Part shown: positions 46,462-56,999 of the stretch, one piece after another
Position numbering within the stretch: position 1 is the stretch's first letter
How the letters are laid out: every line of letters starts with the position of its first letter
Assembly (NCBI RefSeq): GCF_003008425.1
Contig: NZ_PXOQ01000009.1
Span: forward strand, 441,501-505,500
Reading direction: 5' to 3'
Length of the DNA: 64,000 bases
Source: Aurantibacter aestuarii
GTDB lineage: Bacteria; Bacteroidota; Bacteroidia; Flavobacteriales; Flavobacteriaceae
The notes under the pieces: generated by a model
Databases searched by the model: none
Told to the model about the DNA's origin: nothing
The model's input: the letters and a program-made list of their open reading frames with translations, nothing else
Made by a program: the position numbers and the translations under genes

Positions 46462-48465
46462 TTAGTCTTTTTGAAACGCATTAATACCACTTTCCAGCCA
46501 CTTTAGATATTGGTTGGCATCTGGTGTATAGCCTACTGGATCATTTAGGTCGTTTCCTTCCAAATCCTGAATAATATATAAAGGCTGAGCATTAGTATTA
46601 TAGCGTTTCTGCTGATATTCTAACCATTTTTGACCGTAAGTTTTAATCGTATTACCTGTTAAATCAGATTCATATTGTTCCGATTGAGGTAACTTTGTTC
46701 TATCGTCCACATACAAGGAAATTAATACAATATCATTATTTAAAATATTAAAAATTTTATCGTCAACCCAAACTTGCTCTTCCATTTTACGACAATTTAC
46801 ACAGGTTAAACCTGTAAAATCTAACATGACTGGTTTACCAATTTCTTTAGCGTAAGCCATACCTTTATCATAATCATGAAAAGCTACAATATCGTTTGGA
46901 CCATAATGAGCATGCTCTGGTAAAGTTTTAGAATTTGTATTAGTAGTCGTTAATGGTACACCTAATTGTTTTTTAGTAAAGCCTACTCCATAAGGCGATT
47001 CACTATGAGTGCTCATTGGTGGTGGAAATCCGCTGATTAATTTTAATGGTGCTCCCCAAAGACCAGGAATCATGTAAAACGTGAATGCTAAAACGATTAT
47101 TGCTAAACTTAATCTTCCTACCGAAATATGGGCAAGAGGCGAATCGTGTGGTAATTTTATTTTACCTAATAAATACAAACCTAAAGTTCCAAAAATGGCA
47201 ATCCATATGGCTATAAATACTTCTCTTTCTAAGAAGTGCCAGTCCAAAACCAAATCTATCATGGATAAAAATTTGAATGCAAAAGCTAATTCTAGAAAAC
47301 CTAAAACCACTTTAACCGTATTTAACCAACCTCCAGATTTTGGCAATCCATTTAACCATCCTGGAAAAACAGCAAATAAAACAAATGGAATGGCTATAGC
47401 TGTAGAAAAACCTAACATACTAATTATTGGAGCAATACCACCAACCGTAACAGCTTCTAACAATGCTGTTCCTGCAATAGGAAATGTACAAGAAAAAGAT
47501 ACTACCGCTAAGGCTAATGCCATAAAAAAGATGCCTATAATACCACCACGATTAGATTGAGAATCTACTTTATTCATAAAACTATTAGGTAGCATAATTT
47601 CGAAAGCCCCCATAAAAGAGAACGCAAATAGCACCAAAACTATAAACATAATGGTATTAAATATAACGCCTGTACTAAATTCGTACATAGCATTACTACC
47701 AAACACAGTTGATACAATAGTTCCTAAAGCCGTGTATATAACAATAATGAAAAAACCATATAAAAATGCATTTTTAATACCTGTAGATCTGTCTTTACTT
47801 TGCTTGGTAAAAAAGCTAACCGTCATAGGAATCATAGGAAAAACACAAGGTGTTAATAAAACTCCAAACCCTAAAATAAAGGCTATAAAAAAGGTACTCC
47901 ATAAACTTCTACCATCGGTAGTGGTTTGGTTTTCAAAACTTGTTTTGTCCTCTTTTACCTTTTCTTCTGAAACTTCTGCCTGAGAAGCATCTTCTTTAAC
48001 CGCAGTCGCTTCTGAAAGAGTGAAGGTAAATTGCTTTGAAGGATAAATACAACTTACATCATCGCACGCTTGGTATAAAATTTCAGCTTCAATGGTTTTT
48101 AAATCTTGGTTTAAAACTTCAATTTTTTGTTTAAAAACCGCTTTATCTTCAAAGAAATTCAAGTCTAAAGCAAAAACTTTATCAAAACTGGTAATAGATT
48201 CACTTTCCGTTGCTTTGCCAATAAGTTTAAAATCTTTTATAGAGGCTAGAGAGTCGTAAACAAATTCTGTTGGTAAATTACCACCTTCAATTTCTTTTTG
48301 CGTGTATAAATGCCAATGTTCCTTTATATCGGCTTTAAATACTAAGTTATACTCGGTTTCTGAAATTTTTTCGACACTACTACTCCACTTTACAGGGTTT
48401 AAAACTTGGGCATTACTAAAAGTAAAAGCGAGTAATAATATAATTAAAGCTATAAATTGCTTCAT
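46462..48465 (-). CDS. dsbD: Thiol:disulfide interchange protein DsbD
   Basis: 667 residues. A signal peptide, then the periplasmic alpha domain (about 25-150) with Cys pair in CDDVSCIYP, eight-helix membrane domain (about 185-470) with the paired cysteines in TPCVFPMIP and SCTFPIAG, and a C-terminal thioredoxin-like domain with CVNC. It carries electrons from cytoplasmic thioredoxin to periplasmic proteins. The ATG overlaps the tilS stop (ATGA), so translation is coupled. Confidence 0.95.
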   Translation of the reverse strand: MKQFIALIILLLAFTFSNAQVLNPVKWSSSVEKISETEYNLVFKADIKEHWHLYTQKEIEGGNLPTEFVYDSLASIKDFKLIGKATESESITSFDKVFALDLNFFEDKAVFKQKIEVLNQDLKTIEAEILYQACDDVSCIYPSKQFTFTLSEATAVKEDASQAEVSEEKVKEDKTSFENQTTTDGRSLWSTFFIAFILGFGVLLTPCVFPMIPMTVSFFTKQSKDRSTGIKNAFLYGFFIIVIYTALGTIVSTVFGSNAMYEFSTGVIFNTIMFIVLVLFAFSFMGAFEIMLPNSFMNKVDSQSNRGGIIGIFFMALALAVVSFSCTFPIAGTALLEAVTVGGIAPIISMLGFSTAIAIPFVLFAVFPGWLNGLPKSGGWLNTVKVVLGFLELAFAFKFLSMIDLVLDWHFLEREVFIAIWIAIFGTLGLYLLGKIKLPHDSPLAHISVGRLSLAIIVLAFTFYMIPGLWGAPLKLISGFPPPMSTHSESPYGVGFTKKQLGVPLTTTNTNSKTLPEHAHYGPNDIVAFHDYDKGMAYAKEIGKPVMLDFTGLTCVNCRKMEEQVWVDDKIFNILNNDIVLISLYVDDRTKLPQSEQYESDLTGNTIKTYGQKWLEYQQKRYNTNAQPLYIIQDLEGNDLNDPVGYTPDANQYLKWLESGINAFQKD

Positions 48466-49787
48466 GGTGTATAGGTTATTTTTAAAATGTGTTTTGTTTC
48501 TTTTGAAACCTTAAATCGGTCGTCTAATCTATGGCATACAACCCAGACTATTTTATCGTCACTGCACAATATTAAGGTTTTTTCTTTGTCTATCAAAGAT
48601 AGTTTTTGGTCTTTAAAATATTTACTTACTTTTTTCTTACCCAACATTCCTGCAGGATAAAAGTAGTCGCCCTCTATTTTTTTCCTTACAGTTAATGTTG
48701 TCCCAATTTTGTCTTTGTCTACAAAGATTGAATGATTAGGAATTTCAGCTAAATTTTCAGGAATATTTTTTACCAACTCTAATTTAAATAGTCCTTGTTG
48801 AGTAGCGATTTTATCTGCATCTACTGAAGCTTCAACTGTTTCAAAATAGTGCTTTTCAATTTTACTTAGAATTAAGGTGTCTTTATGTTTTAAAAGTTGA
48901 TGCGTCTTAGAGTAAACCACTTTACCAGAAATGGTGTCAAGTAAATTTAGAATGTCTGTAACTGTTGTAAATCCATACGCTTTAAAAATTTCATATAGAT
49001 AAGCTTTTGGGTTCTCTAATTTTTTAAATTCTGAAATAGCGTAAACTGTTTCGTGGATTGTTTCAGAAATAATAGCACGTTTTAAAACCGCCTTTACACT
49101 TTCTTCTACAATGGATTTAGTTTCGTTTAAATGTGAAATGGTAGTGTTTAAGCTGTAAAGTATATCTGGATTAATTTCCTTTAGTAATGGTACAACATCG
49201 TGTCGAAATTTATTTCTTAAATATTTTTTAGATGCATTACTGCTATCTTCTCTCCAAGAAATGAAATGCTGTTCTGCATAATTTTTAATAAGATGTCTTG
49301 AAAATGGTAGTAATGGTCTTAATATTTGGTCATTAACTGGCGGAATACCTGTTAAACCTTCTATTCCAGTACCTCTGGATAAATTAATTAGCAGGGTTTC
49401 TAAATTATCGTCTGCATGATGAGCGGTTAACACATAATCATATTTTTTTTCAGCCAATAAGTCTTTAAACCAATCGTAACGCAAAGTTCTAGCTGCTAAC
49501 TGAATAGAAGTTCTATGTTTTTTCGCATAGACATCGGTATGAAATGTTTTTGTAAATATCTCGACATTTAAATTGGCTGCTAATTGTTTGACAAATTCTT
49601 CGTCCATATCGCTTTCTTCACCACGTAATAAAAAATTACAATGCACCAAACTAAAATTTAAATCTGCTTGTTTGCAAAGTTTTGCCAGCACCACACTGTC
49701 CAAACCGCCAGAAATGGCAATTAAAAGCTGTTTTCCAAATACCATTGGAAAATTTTCAGACAGATGTGTTTTAAAATCTTGAAACAT
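48462..49787 (-). CDS. tilS: tRNA(Ile)-lysidine synthase
   Basis: 441 residues. The PP-loop ISGGLDSVVLAKL near residue 25-38 binds ATP, followed by HCNFLLRGEESD, LTAHHADDNLETLLINLSRGTG and WREDSSN. The C-terminal TilS domain is present. It changes the wobble C of the AUA-reading tRNA to lysidine and is essential in most bacteria. Middle gene of pabB-tilS-dsbD. Confidence 0.97.
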   Translation of the reverse strand: MFQDFKTHLSENFPMVFGKQLLIAISGGLDSVVLAKLCKQADLNFSLVHCNFLLRGEESDMDEEFVKQLAANLNVEIFTKTFHTDVYAKKHRTSIQLAARTLRYDWFKDLLAEKKYDYVLTAHHADDNLETLLINLSRGTGIEGLTGIPPVNDQILRPLLPFSRHLIKNYAEQHFISWREDSSNASKKYLRNKFRHDVVPLLKEINPDILYSLNTTISHLNETKSIVEESVKAVLKRAIISETIHETVYAISEFKKLENPKAYLYEIFKAYGFTTVTDILNLLDTISGKVVYSKTHQLLKHKDTLILSKIEKHYFETVEASVDADKIATQQGLFKLELVKNIPENLAEIPNHSIFVDKDKIGTTLTVRKKIEGDYFYPAGMLGKKKVSKYFKDQKLSLIDKEKTLILCSDDKIVWVVCHRLDDRFKVSKETKHILKITYTP

Positions 49788-49790
49788 ATA

Positions 49791-51086
49791 TTAATTTTCT
49801 AAAGCTTGTCGCATCGCTTTTGCCTTTAGTAAACACTCCTCATATTCTTTAACAGGATTACTTTTTGCGGTTATGGCACTTCCTACAGAATAGGACACAT
49901 ACTGCTTTGAAGCCTTATAAAGTATTGAGCGAATTACGACATTAAAATCGAAGTTATTTTCTGGTGTAATATAACCTATTGCGCCACTATACAAACCACG
50001 TTTTGACACTTCTTGATCTTCTATAATTTGCATGGCAGATATTTTTGGTGCACCCGTCATACTTCCCATAGGAAAAGTCGTTTTTATAGCATCTATAGGG
50101 TGAATATCTGGTTTTAATTTTGACACCACGGTGGAAACCATTTGGTGGACTTGGTCAAACGTGTAAATTTTACATAACTCTTCCACCTGCACACTATTTT
50201 TTTGAGCGGTTAATGACAAGTCGTTACGAACCAAATCTACAATCATAATATTTTCACTTCGCTCTTTTACATCTTCCTCTAAATGTTGTTTTAATGCGTC
50301 GTCTTTAGTTTTGTCTTTAGATCGTTTTGCGGTTCCTTTTATGGGTTGAGATATTAACTTTTCGCCATCTTTTTTTAAGTACCGCTCTGGAGATGCACAT
50401 AACGCATACTGATCCTGATGCTTAAAAAAAGCTGCAAATGGCGGATTTGAAATGGCATTTAACTTTTTATAAACTTCGTAAGGGTTAATTCGCACGTCTT
50501 CAGCAAAAAATTCCTGACAAAAGTTAGCTTCGTAAATATCTCCTCGATGAATATGATTTAATATTTGTTGTACCCGCTGTAAATAATCGTCTTTACTTAA
50601 AGTTAATTTAATTTTTACCGTATCGGTTTCAAAAGAAGATTTAATATCTGTGTTAAAATTTAAGATAGCCTCAAAATCGGAATCAATCTCATCATCAACC
50701 ATTTTTAAATAATGTAATTCGACTAGGTCTTCTTTAATTAAAAAAAGTTTCTGGGGTTGAAAAAAATATAAATCAGCAAAATCTAAAACCGATGTATTTT
50801 TAGATTGTAATGATTCCACATCATTTTTTAAATCGTAACTTAAATATCCAAAAATCCAATCATTTGTAATGCTTTGATACTCTTTTAACTGCTCAAATGA
50901 ATTAGTGTAATCGGTTTTTAAACTAGTAAACTCCTCTACCGCCAAAACAGCGTCAAAACTTGAATATTTTTGATGGTATTGATTAGAATCTAACCAAAGT
51001 GCAGTTTCAAATTGTTGAGCCCAAGCTAGTAAACTAGTTTTAAAGTTTTTTACACTATTTAATTGATATGTTTTTTGGGTTCTCAA
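49791..51086 (-). CDS. pabB: Aminodeoxychorismate synthase component I
   Basis: 431 residues of the chorismate-binding family. It has the PabB-type QPIKGTAKRSK, with the lysine that forms the covalent intermediate in PabB; TrpE has PIAGT at this place. Also NIMIVDLVRNDLS, VHQMVSTV, TFPMGSMTGAPKI and YSGAIGYI. It makes aminodeoxychorismate for folate. First of three genes on one transcript, 3 bases from tilS. Confidence 0.93.
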   Translation of the reverse strand: MRTQKTYQLNSVKNFKTSLLAWAQQFETALWLDSNQYHQKYSSFDAVLAVEEFTSLKTDYTNSFEQLKEYQSITNDWIFGYLSYDLKNDVESLQSKNTSVLDFADLYFFQPQKLFLIKEDLVELHYLKMVDDEIDSDFEAILNFNTDIKSSFETDTVKIKLTLSKDDYLQRVQQILNHIHRGDIYEANFCQEFFAEDVRINPYEVYKKLNAISNPPFAAFFKHQDQYALCASPERYLKKDGEKLISQPIKGTAKRSKDKTKDDALKQHLEEDVKERSENIMIVDLVRNDLSLTAQKNSVQVEELCKIYTFDQVHQMVSTVVSKLKPDIHPIDAIKTTFPMGSMTGAPKISAMQIIEDQEVSKRGLYSGAIGYITPENNFDFNVVIRSILYKASKQYVSYSVGSAITAKSNPVKEYEECLLKAKAMRQALEN

Positions 51087-51166
51087 TAAACTGAAATAAT
51101 TATTTCATCAAATTTATTAAGAATCTAACTATTTTAGCCAAATAATTCACTTTTATTCCATTTTAA

Positions 51167-54100
51167 ATGTCATCTAATTCTTCTTCAAAATTTTTTATAA
51201 ATACAAGCTTATTTATTTTATTTTTTGCTCAACTTATTTTTAGTCAAAACACTAACGATTATTCTTTACTTTGGAAAATAGAAGGAAATGGACTAACTGA
51301 GCCTTCCTATCTTTTTGGTACTATGCATGTGGAAGACAAACGCGCATTTAACTTTAGTGATCAAGTCCTTCCTGCAATAGAGCAAAGCGAGAAATTTGCA
51401 TTAGAAATTCATCCAGACTCAATAATGAGTTTTGTGAAAACTATGACAAATGGAAAAACGCCTGGGTATTTAAAAATTAAATCGGTCTTAAAAGACAAAG
51501 AATATAAAAAAGTTGCAAAAAGATATTTTGAAGTTAATAATGACTCTATAGAAAACTCTAATATTACAGATGTTGAAACATTAATTAGTCAATTATTAAA
51601 AGAGAACAAAAAAAAAGATGATAATCAGGTTTTTGTAGATTTACATTTATTGTCTCAAGCAAGGACAATGTCAAAAACTATTGTAGGATTAGAGAATCAA
51701 AACAATTACTTGAGTTTTGACAGTTTATCTGCTAAAAAACAGCGAAAATATATTCTTAGCTACTTAAAATATGATACCAAATCTTATAACGAATATTTAG
51801 AAAAATTAAAAAAAATCTATATTTCTGGAGATCTAGAAGCTGTAAATAACTATTTAGAAAAAAATAAAGGCTATAATAAAGAGCTTACAAGACGTAATAC
51901 TGAGATGGCTAATAATATAGCTTTAATAAGTAAAAACAGTACTTTATTTGCTGCTGTTGGTGTTGCGCATCTTCCTGGTAAAACAGGAATTATTAAATTA
52001 TTAAGTGACATGGGCTATAAAGTCACTAAAGTCAATGCAGAATTCACAGGTGTAGCAAAAACTTATAAAGTAGATAAAAACTTAGCTAATTGGAATAGTT
52101 ATAAAAACGACTCATTAGCTTTTAGCATTAAAGTACCTGGATACTTAGCGTCTACTTCCAAAGGTTTAGATTATAATTACGCTATTAATATTGCAAGTGG
52201 ACATTCATATATGTTTTTTGCGGTAGATGACCGTGAAAATTATGACCCAGAAAATAAAGAAAAATTCTATACTAACTATTTAAAAAATTTTAAATCTAAA
52301 CATAATGTTGTTCATGATACCATTATAGATTTTAAATACAAAGACCTTAAAGGTTATAAGCTACAATTAAAAACATTACCAGAACAAAATGAAACTCATG
52401 AATATTATATCTTAAGAATACTAACAAATAATGGTATTACTTATTTCTACGGGGCTTTTGGCAAAGAATCTATTCTAGAAGATGTTAATACAAAAAAGTT
52501 TTTCGACTCATTTAATATTTTAAAAACATATCCTTTAATAAAACGTGACAATTATAATAACTGGAAAAAATTTATTAGTAAAGAAGGTGCTTTTACAGTT
52601 AATGTTCCTGGTGATTATACCGATTTTTCTAGAAAATCTGAACTCAACCAAGATGGTGAAATTCTTGTGTATGATTTAAAATTATTTATGTCTACGGACA
52701 AAGAGAGTAACGATAATTTTTTATTTCGCTATAATGATTTGCCCCTAGGGTACCGATTAGAAAATTTAAATGTAGCCTATGACGAAATGGAAAATACTTT
52801 ATTGCAAACTGCCTCGCATTTATCTGTGCCAAAAAATGTACTTATAAATGGTTTACCAGGAAAGGAATACGAATTATTAATTAAAGAAAAATATCATGCC
52901 ATAGTTAAAGTAGTTTTTAGAGGAAACCGAATGTACTTGTTAATGCATCAAAAACTTGACTCCAATCAAAAAGCAGATGCTAACCATAAGTTTTTCAATA
53001 GTTTTAAATTTCTTCCTTTTGAAAATGCAGAATTAACAACTTTAAAAGAAGATTTTTTTGAATATAAGAATTACACTAAATTTAAAAAAGAGAGCTCTGA
53101 AACTGCTGTAGACTCGTATTTATCAAGTTCTAATGAAATCGCATCAATAGATACACTAACAGGAAATGCTTATTTCTTAAATTACTCAAAACTAAAACCT
53201 TATTTTAAAACAGATACTTTATCTGTATTTTATGAGAAAACAATAAAAGAATATGAGTCTACAGATGAAATAATAACTCATAAAAAACACACAAAATTTA
53301 AAGGTATTAATGCTATAGATTTTGAATTAACAACTGTTAAAGACAGTATAATGAGTAAACATCGCTTATGGTTGGACCAAGGTTACTACTTTTTAGCCTC
53401 CGTATACCCCAGTGAAGAAACCATTGAAAATAAAAACATCAATAATTTCTTAAGTGGTTACAAACCTTTAAAAAAATTAAAACACAACTCTATTTATGAT
53501 CTAAAAGCTAAAAAGATATTTAAAAATTTAAAACATAAAGACTCTTTAAAAAGATATAGTGCTTTAAATGCTTTTGATTATTATTATTTCGATAAAAGTG
53601 AAATTCAAACACTTCATAAAATTTTAAAATATAACTACAAAGATTCCCTATTTCAAAATGAAGTAATAAGTAAAGTTAACAATGAGTTTAGTACAATTAA
53701 TAATAAAGAAACTTTATTAAACCTAAATCAAACGTATTTACATAAAACTACATCTGCTATGAATAAGCAGGACATATTATATACTATACAATCCTATAAG
53801 CCAGATAAATATATAGAAACCTATAATAATTTATTATTTAATCATACTCCAATTTCTGAAGAGACCTATAGTTACGCTCTATTAACACCATACAGAGATT
53901 CTACAAAATTAATTTTTTTAAATTTTGATAAATTAGTGGAATTAGCAAACCACAAGCCTTATAGGTCAAGCGTCCTTGATTTATTTACCGAAGCATTAAA
54001 TACCGATAGTTTAAAAAACAATGTGATATCCCAAAATCATAAAAATCCACTGAAATTCCTTGAAGAAGATGCTCAAAACTATTTTGAAGAACTTAATAAG

Positions 54101-54685
54101 AGTGATTATCCAGAAACAGAACTAACATCTACTTATTTAAATTATTTTTCCGCACTACCACCAACAAAAGTAAATCTCACTGAATTTGATTCTTTTTTTA
54201 ATAAAATTTTGAATTCAAAATCGTATCCATGGATAAAATCAGCAGCGCTTAAGTTAAAAATTAATCATAATTTAGAAGTTTCGGATACAATTAAAAAAGC
54301 AGTATTAGATAGTGTTTCTAATCCATTAAGCATACTAAAACTGTACGAAAGCAGAAATGAAATTAACGAAATTCCGGAAGCTTATTTAACTACTGAGTTT
54401 ACAAAACTATCAGTCAAACAATATTTATATGATAATGATGAGTTTACTGATGATTATATTTTTGAAACACCATTTCAATTTAAAAACCAAATGTACCAAC
54501 CAGTTATCTTGACTTACCCTAATTATGATGAAAAATATATTTTAATAGTCCAACTAAAAGATTCTATATATAATAAAGAAGGAAAAATTGAAGCTTTTCC
54601 ATGTGATACCATTTGGGATACATTTGATGAGACTTATAAAGAGAAAAGTTTAAATCTTGTAAAAAACAGTGAGAATTTTGAATAA
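51167..54685 (+). CDS. Very large TraB/GumN family protein with three internal repeats
   Basis: 1172 residues, about four times the usual TraB/GumN length. An N-terminal signal-like segment is followed by the TraB domain (about 32-293): LWKIEGNGLTEPSYLFGTMH with the putative metal His in GTMH and AAVGVAHLPGKTGIIKLLSD at the end. Then come three homologous units of about 150 residues, each opening with W/F..F.I.VPG and closing with FF.SF..L: NWNSYKNDSLAFSIKVPG, NWKKFISKEGAFTVNVPG and a third around 640-790. Residues 790-1100 are helical and charged, possibly HEAT-like. Related TraB proteins are thought to be metalloproteases. Overlaps the next gene by 17 bases or less. Confidence 0.82.
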   Translation: MSSNSSSKFFINTSLFILFFAQLIFSQNTNDYSLLWKIEGNGLTEPSYLFGTMHVEDKRAFNFSDQVLPAIEQSEKFALEIHPDSIMSFVKTMTNGKTPGYLKIKSVLKDKEYKKVAKRYFEVNNDSIENSNITDVETLISQLLKENKKKDDNQVFVDLHLLSQARTMSKTIVGLENQNNYLSFDSLSAKKQRKYILSYLKYDTKSYNEYLEKLKKIYISGDLEAVNNYLEKNKGYNKELTRRNTEMANNIALISKNSTLFAAVGVAHLPGKTGIIKLLSDMGYKVTKVNAEFTGVAKTYKVDKNLANWNSYKNDSLAFSIKVPGYLASTSKGLDYNYAINIASGHSYMFFAVDDRENYDPENKEKFYTNYLKNFKSKHNVVHDTIIDFKYKDLKGYKLQLKTLPEQNETHEYYILRILTNNGITYFYGAFGKESILEDVNTKKFFDSFNILKTYPLIKRDNYNNWKKFISKEGAFTVNVPGDYTDFSRKSELNQDGEILVYDLKLFMSTDKESNDNFLFRYNDLPLGYRLENLNVAYDEMENTLLQTASHLSVPKNVLINGLPGKEYELLIKEKYHAIVKVVFRGNRMYLLMHQKLDSNQKADANHKFFNSFKFLPFENAELTTLKEDFFEYKNYTKFKKESSETAVDSYLSSSNEIASIDTLTGNAYFLNYSKLKPYFKTDTLSVFYEKTIKEYESTDEIITHKKHTKFKGINAIDFELTTVKDSIMSKHRLWLDQGYYFLASVYPSEETIENKNINNFLSGYKPLKKLKHNSIYDLKAKKIFKNLKHKDSLKRYSALNAFDYYYFDKSEIQTLHKILKYNYKDSLFQNEVISKVNNEFSTINNKETLLNLNQTYLHKTTSAMNKQDILYTIQSYKPDKYIETYNNLLFNHTPISEETYSYALLTPYRDSTKLIFLNFDKLVELANHKPYRSSVLDLFTEALNTDSLKNNVISQNHKNPLKFLEEDAQNYFEELNKSDYPETELTSTYLNYFSALPPTKVNLTEFDSFFNKILNSKSYPWIKSAALKLKINHNLEVSDTIKKAVLDSVSNPLSILKLYESRNEINEIPEAYLTTEFTKLSVKQYLYDNDEFTDDYIFETPFQFKNQMYQPVILTYPNYDEKYILIVQLKDSIYNKEGKIEAFPCDTIWDTFDETYKEKSLNLVKNSENFE

Positions 54686-55568
54686 TCTAAAAAACAATCT
54701 TTTAAATATAACAGTTAATCCCATTGGTGCAGAATTATGTAGTATACGTTCTACACATAAAAACACCGAGTTTATGTGGGATGCCAACCCAAAGGTTTGG
54801 CCAAATTTTGCCCCTAACCTTTTCCCTATTGTTGGTGCCTTAAAAAATGACACCTATATTCTAGAAGGAAAAAAATATACACTTCCTAAACATGGATTTA
54901 TCCGTCATAGTTCAGATATAAAACTGGCGCAACAAAGTGAACATGAATTGACTTATGAACTTGTGTCCAATCCAAAGACTTTAGAACACTTTCCTTTTCA
55001 TTTTAAATACCGAGTTATTTATACACTAAATGAGAATCAACTTAAGGTAACTTATACGGTTGAAAATTCAGACTCAAAACAACTCTATTTTTCGCTTGGT
55101 GGACATCCAGCGTTTAAATGTCCCTTATACAAAAATGAAACTTACGAAGACTATTCTCTAGAATTTGAACAACCAGAAACCGAAGAAACTCATCTACTAG
55201 ATTTAACTAACGGACTTGTAAGTACAAAAACTGAAGCTGTTTTAACAACACCACAAACTATACAGTTAAACAAAGCTCTATTTAATAAAGATGCCTTAAT
55301 ATTTAAAAACTTGAATTCAAAAAAAATAAGTTTAAAACACCATAAGAACGGAAACGTATTAAGTATGAGTTTTCCAGATTTTAATTATTTTGGTATTTGG
55401 GCAAAACCAGGAGCCAACTATGTATGTCTTGAACCTTGGTTAGGTATTGCAGATGGCGTAAATACTAATCAAGAGTTTAAAACTAAAGAAGGTATTTTAA
55501 CTTTAGAATCAAATAAAAGTTTCTCAGCAAGTTACGTTATAGAAATAGACATGAACCATTTAGTCTAA
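54669..55568 (+). CDS. Aldose 1-epimerase family protein (LacX/YeaD-like)
   Basis: 299 residues from GTG 54669; a TTG at 54678 would begin MNNLKNNLLNITVNPIGAEL. Both starts overlap the stop of the TraB-like gene. Galactose-mutarotase fold: GAELCSIRSTHKNTEFMWDANPKVW-type start, KHGFIRHS, SLGGHPAFKCPL with the substrate His, and LEPWLGIADG with the catalytic Glu. Substrate probably a hexose or hexose-6-phosphate. Confidence 0.88.
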   Translation: MRILNNLKNNLLNITVNPIGAELCSIRSTHKNTEFMWDANPKVWPNFAPNLFPIVGALKNDTYILEGKKYTLPKHGFIRHSSDIKLAQQSEHELTYELVSNPKTLEHFPFHFKYRVIYTLNENQLKVTYTVENSDSKQLYFSLGGHPAFKCPLYKNETYEDYSLEFEQPETEETHLLDLTNGLVSTKTEAVLTTPQTIQLNKALFNKDALIFKNLNSKKISLKHHKNGNVLSMSFPDFNYFGIWAKPGANYVCLEPWLGIADGVNTNQEFKTKEGILTLESNKSFSASYVIEIDMNHLV

Positions 55569-55583
55569 ACCAATTAATAATAG

Positions 55584-55591
55584 TAATTTTG
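55584..55591 (+). promoter_or_regulatory. -7 box TAATTTTG before the DEAD-box helicase gene
   Basis: Exact TAnnTTTG match ending 19 bases before GTG 55611. No -33 TTG at the right place. Confidence 0.45.
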
Positions 55592-55610
55592 TGGCTTAAA
55601 CCGTTACAAC

Positions 55611-56975
55611 GTGAATAGTTTTCTAGATTTAAATTTAAATACCCCATTATACAACGCTTTATCCGATTTAGGTTTCAATACACCAACACCTATACAATCA
55701 GAAGCCTTTAGTGTTATAGCTTCCGGTAAAGATATGGTTGGTATTGCACAAACTGGTACCGGTAAAACGTTTGCCTACATGTTACCTATTTTAAAAAACT
55801 TAAAGTTTTCTACTCAAGAAAACCCTCGAGTTTTAATTTTAGTACCAACTAGAGAATTAGTAGTTCAGGTTGTAAATGAAATTGAAAAATTGGCTGCGTA
55901 CATAAATGTTCGTGTATTAGGAGTCTATGGAGGCACAAATATAAATACCCAAAAACAGGCAGTTGCACAAGGACAAGATATTATTGTGGCCACACCAGGA
56001 CGATTGTACGATTTGGCTGTAAGCCGCGTACTTCAATTAAAATCTTTACAAAAATTAGTTATAGATGAAGTTGATGTTATGCTTGACCTTGGTTTTAGAC
56101 ATCAATTATTAAATATATTTGATATACTTCCAGAACGTCGACAAAACATTATGTTTTCGGCTACCATGACGGAAGATGTGGATGCACTAATTACTGATTT
56201 CTTTATTAACCCAGAAAAAATATCTATTGCTGTTTCTGGAACGCCTCTTGAAAATATTTCTCAAACGAAGTATAGTGTTCCTAATTATTACACCAAATTT
56301 AATCTATTAAAACATTTACTTAATGATACAGAAGTGTTTAATAAAGTACTGGTTTTTGTAGCTCATAAAAAAATGGCAGATCGCTTATTTGATCATTTAG
56401 CAGAAACTTTAAATGATGAAATTTGTGTAATCCATTCTAATAAAACTCAAAATTATAGATTAAGAAGTATAGAACAATTTAGAGAAGGTTTTAATCGTGT
56501 TTTAATAGCAACAGATGTAATGGCTCGTGGTTTAGATATTGATAATGTGAGCCATGTAATTAATTTTGACACACCAGATTATCCAGAAAATTATACGCAC
56601 AGAATTGGTCGTACAGGTCGTGCAGAGCGTAAAGGAGAAGCCATTATTTTTTCTACTGAAAAAGAACAGGAACATTTAGAAAAAATTGAAACCCTTATGA
56701 ATATGGTTATTCCCGAACTTCAAATACCTGAAGAAGTAACTATTTCTACAGAATTAATTGAGGAAGAACGACCACAAATAAAAGAACATAATAATCCAAC
56801 CAAAAGAAAAAAAGATGAAGATGCTCCAGGTCCTGCTTTCCATGAGAAGAAAGCTAAAAACTCTAAAGAAAACTTAGGAGGTTCTTACAAATTTAAAATT
56901 GCCGCCAAGTATAAAAAACCAAAAACACGAGGCGATAAAAACTATAACAAAAAAAATAAAAATAAAAAGCGTTAA
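55611..56975 (+). CDS. DEAD-box RNA helicase
   Basis: 454 residues from GTG 55611; no better start is in frame. Motifs in order: Q motif (TPTPIQSEAFSVI), I AQTGTGKT, Ia PTRELVVQ, GG, Ib TPGRL, II written as DEVD (VIDEVDVML) instead of DEAD, III SAT, IV-V ARGLDIDNV and VI HRIGRTGRAERKG. The C-terminal 80 residues are lysine-rich and end in a run of basic residues that should bind RNA. Likely acts in ribosome assembly or RNA turnover. Confidence 0.95.
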   Translation: MNSFLDLNLNTPLYNALSDLGFNTPTPIQSEAFSVIASGKDMVGIAQTGTGKTFAYMLPILKNLKFSTQENPRVLILVPTRELVVQVVNEIEKLAAYINVRVLGVYGGTNINTQKQAVAQGQDIIVATPGRLYDLAVSRVLQLKSLQKLVIDEVDVMLDLGFRHQLLNIFDILPERRQNIMFSATMTEDVDALITDFFINPEKISIAVSGTPLENISQTKYSVPNYYTKFNLLKHLLNDTEVFNKVLVFVAHKKMADRLFDHLAETLNDEICVIHSNKTQNYRLRSIEQFREGFNRVLIATDVMARGLDIDNVSHVINFDTPDYPENYTHRIGRTGRAERKGEAIIFSTEKEQEHLEKIETLMNMVIPELQIPEEVTISTELIEEERPQIKEHNNPTKRKKDEDAPGPAFHEKKAKNSKENLGGSYKFKIAAKYKKPKTRGDKNYNKKNKNKKR

Positions 56976-56999
56976 TAGTTTAGCTTTAATTTTTTACTT

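Noticed and set aside
47081-47560. Open frame on the plus strand opposite dsbD
   Set aside because: It is antisense to a well-conserved membrane domain, and its composition mirrors the helices of DsbD.
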